Below, in pieces: positions 63,301-64,000 of a DNA stretch of 64,000 nucleotides (its first letter is position 1; every line of letters begins with the position of its first letter). Location of the stretch: positions 682,001 to 746,000 of the forward strand of contig NZ_CP091976.1 in the NCBI RefSeq assembly GCF_029016285.1, written 5' to 3'. The stretch comes from Vibrio sp. DW001. GTDB lineage: Bacteria; Pseudomonadota; Gammaproteobacteria; Enterobacterales; Vibrionaceae. Below the pieces are notes generated by a model. The model searched no databases. It was not told where the DNA came from and saw only the letters and a list, made by a program, of their open reading frames with translations. The position numbers were made by a program, and so were the translations under genes.

Positions 63301-64000
63301 ATGGACTTAGCCTTGGATAAAGCCCACGCCGTTCTAGAAAACGAAATCGAACAGCTCGCCTCACGAATTGAAGCCGAGCCTGAGACTGTATTGCAGCTAG
63401 CAAAACAGTCCTTAGTTAGAGCCGATCAAGTTTTGTACCCTGAAGGGGGTATCAAGACTGCGATCCTGATTTCTCGATGTTATTGGTACCTGATGGATTA
63501 CACTCAGGGTCTCAAAGCGATTAAAGATGCCCACGCGAGGCTGAACCGACTCGATACTGATCTATTCCTTCCTGAAATTTTACATGTGCACGCCTTACAG
63601 TTCTGGGGCCAAGCAAAATATTACTCTGCTCAACAATTTTGGATAAACGCGCTAGAACAAGCCGCACTAGTTGGTGAGACTGTCATTGAGATTGAGAGCC
63701 TTATCGGCCTCGGAAACGTATGGCGGGTAACCAATGAGCATAAATTGGCCATGTCTACCCACTCATTAGCGGTCAATGTGGCAAACAATGCCCGCATAAA
63801 TTGGCTAGAAGGCAAAGCAAGGATTTTACTCGCAAGAGACTATTATCTGCTCAACAACTATATCGCGATGCTTTCTGTATTAGATACGGCTGAAGAGGTA
63901 CTACAGCACAATAGCAATGCCACTTGGAAAGCGGAAATATGGGAATACCGAGGGTTAGCGCTGCTCGGATTAGAAAGGGTTAAAAACGCAGAAGAGGCAA
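63301..64000 (+). CDS. TPR-like repeat protein, N-terminal part (partial)
   Basis: An ATG at 63301 opens a frame running to the window end (at least 233 residues). The sequence is helical with repeated pairs typical of TPR-like units (AILISRCYWYLMDYTQGLKAIKDAHARL, VIEIESLIGLGNVWRVTNEHKLAMSTHSLAV, WEYRGLALLGLERVKNAEEA). In vibrios such N-termini often lead into a GGDEF or a kinase domain, but that part is not in the window, so the function is open. No signal peptide was found; the ribosome site is weak. Confidence 0.7.
   Translation, partial: MDLALDKAHAVLENEIEQLASRIEAEPETVLQLAKQSLVRADQVLYPEGGIKTAILISRCYWYLMDYTQGLKAIKDAHARLNRLDTDLFLPEILHVHALQFWGQAKYYSAQQFWINALEQAALVGETVIEIESLIGLGNVWRVTNEHKLAMSTHSLAVNVANNARINWLEGKARILLARDYYLLNNYIAMLSVLDTAEEVLQHNSNATWKAEIWEYRGLALLGLERVKNAEEA

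Noticed and set aside
1..64000. CRISPR arrays, tRNA or rRNA genes
   Set aside because: No regularly spaced repeats, cloverleaf-like sequences or rRNA signatures were noticed on reading either strand.

Overview
The window looks like an accessory or secondary-chromosome region of a gammaproteobacterium, most likely a Vibrionaceae member. The reasons are a moderately AT-rich composition with very AT-rich promoters, enterobacterial/Vibrio-type fuc and hpa genes, a VpsT/CsgD-like regulator, a free-standing deoD and a TPR sensor-like gene typical of vibrios. The species cannot be named from the sequence alone. No rRNA, tRNA, CRISPR array or intact insertion sequence was seen.

Layout. 1-4233: tail of a LacI-type regulator, a small Cys-rich protein, a catalase/ankyrin pair and a patatin-like lipase. 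4234-18200 (all minus): a complete L-fucose catabolic locus (DeoR regulator, RbsABC-type importer, fucI, fucK, fucU, fucA, fucO) followed by a chemoreceptor and a second FGGY sugar kinase; several strong hairpins divide it into expression blocks. 18650-21115: an HflX-like GTPase and a VpsT/CsgD-like LuxR regulator, divergent from a six-gene chaperone-usher pilus locus (21430-27285). 27337-36100: a RecX-family protein and an outer membrane factor/adaptor/RND pump/response regulator/histidine kinase operon, whose promoter carries an 11-bp-phased direct repeat.

36147-60630 is a 4-hydroxyphenylacetate (HPA) degradation region. The ring-cleavage operon (hpaH, I, G1, G2, E, F, D, then a GlcG-like protein, an MFS transporter and a gabD-like dehydrogenase) diverges from hpaC. 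About 8 kb of unrelated genes then intervenes: a CDF metal exporter with its MarR regulator, a Cys-rich secreted protein, cytochrome c and DUF411 proteins, a phospholipase D lipoprotein, a MATE pump, a LysR regulator and a RidA protein. The region resumes with a TRAP transporter, the oxygenase, hpaA and hpaR. The oxygenase is of the Acinetobacter C2 (acyl-CoA-dehydrogenase-fold) type, while the reductase is of the enterobacterial HpaC type. Near-identical palindromes (consensus TTAACATGTTAA) at all three hpa promoter regions suggest one MarR-type (HpaR) regulon that joins the separated blocks.

The logic of the HPA region: TRAP uptake, hydroxylation to homoprotocatechuate (oxygenase plus HpaC), meta-cleavage (HpaD), dehydrogenation (HpaE), isomerisation and decarboxylation (HpaF, HpaG1/G2), hydration (HpaH), aldol cleavage (HpaI) to pyruvate and succinic semialdehyde, and oxidation of the latter to succinate (GabD-like).

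60919-64000: deoD with an upstream CRP-like site, a transposase-derived protein with duplicated zinc ribbons, and the start of a helical-repeat protein cut by the window edge. The most novel-looking items are the hybrid HPA hydroxylase with its operator set, the pilus locus paired with a WLPR-motif VpsT-like regulator, and the domesticated transposase-like gene.
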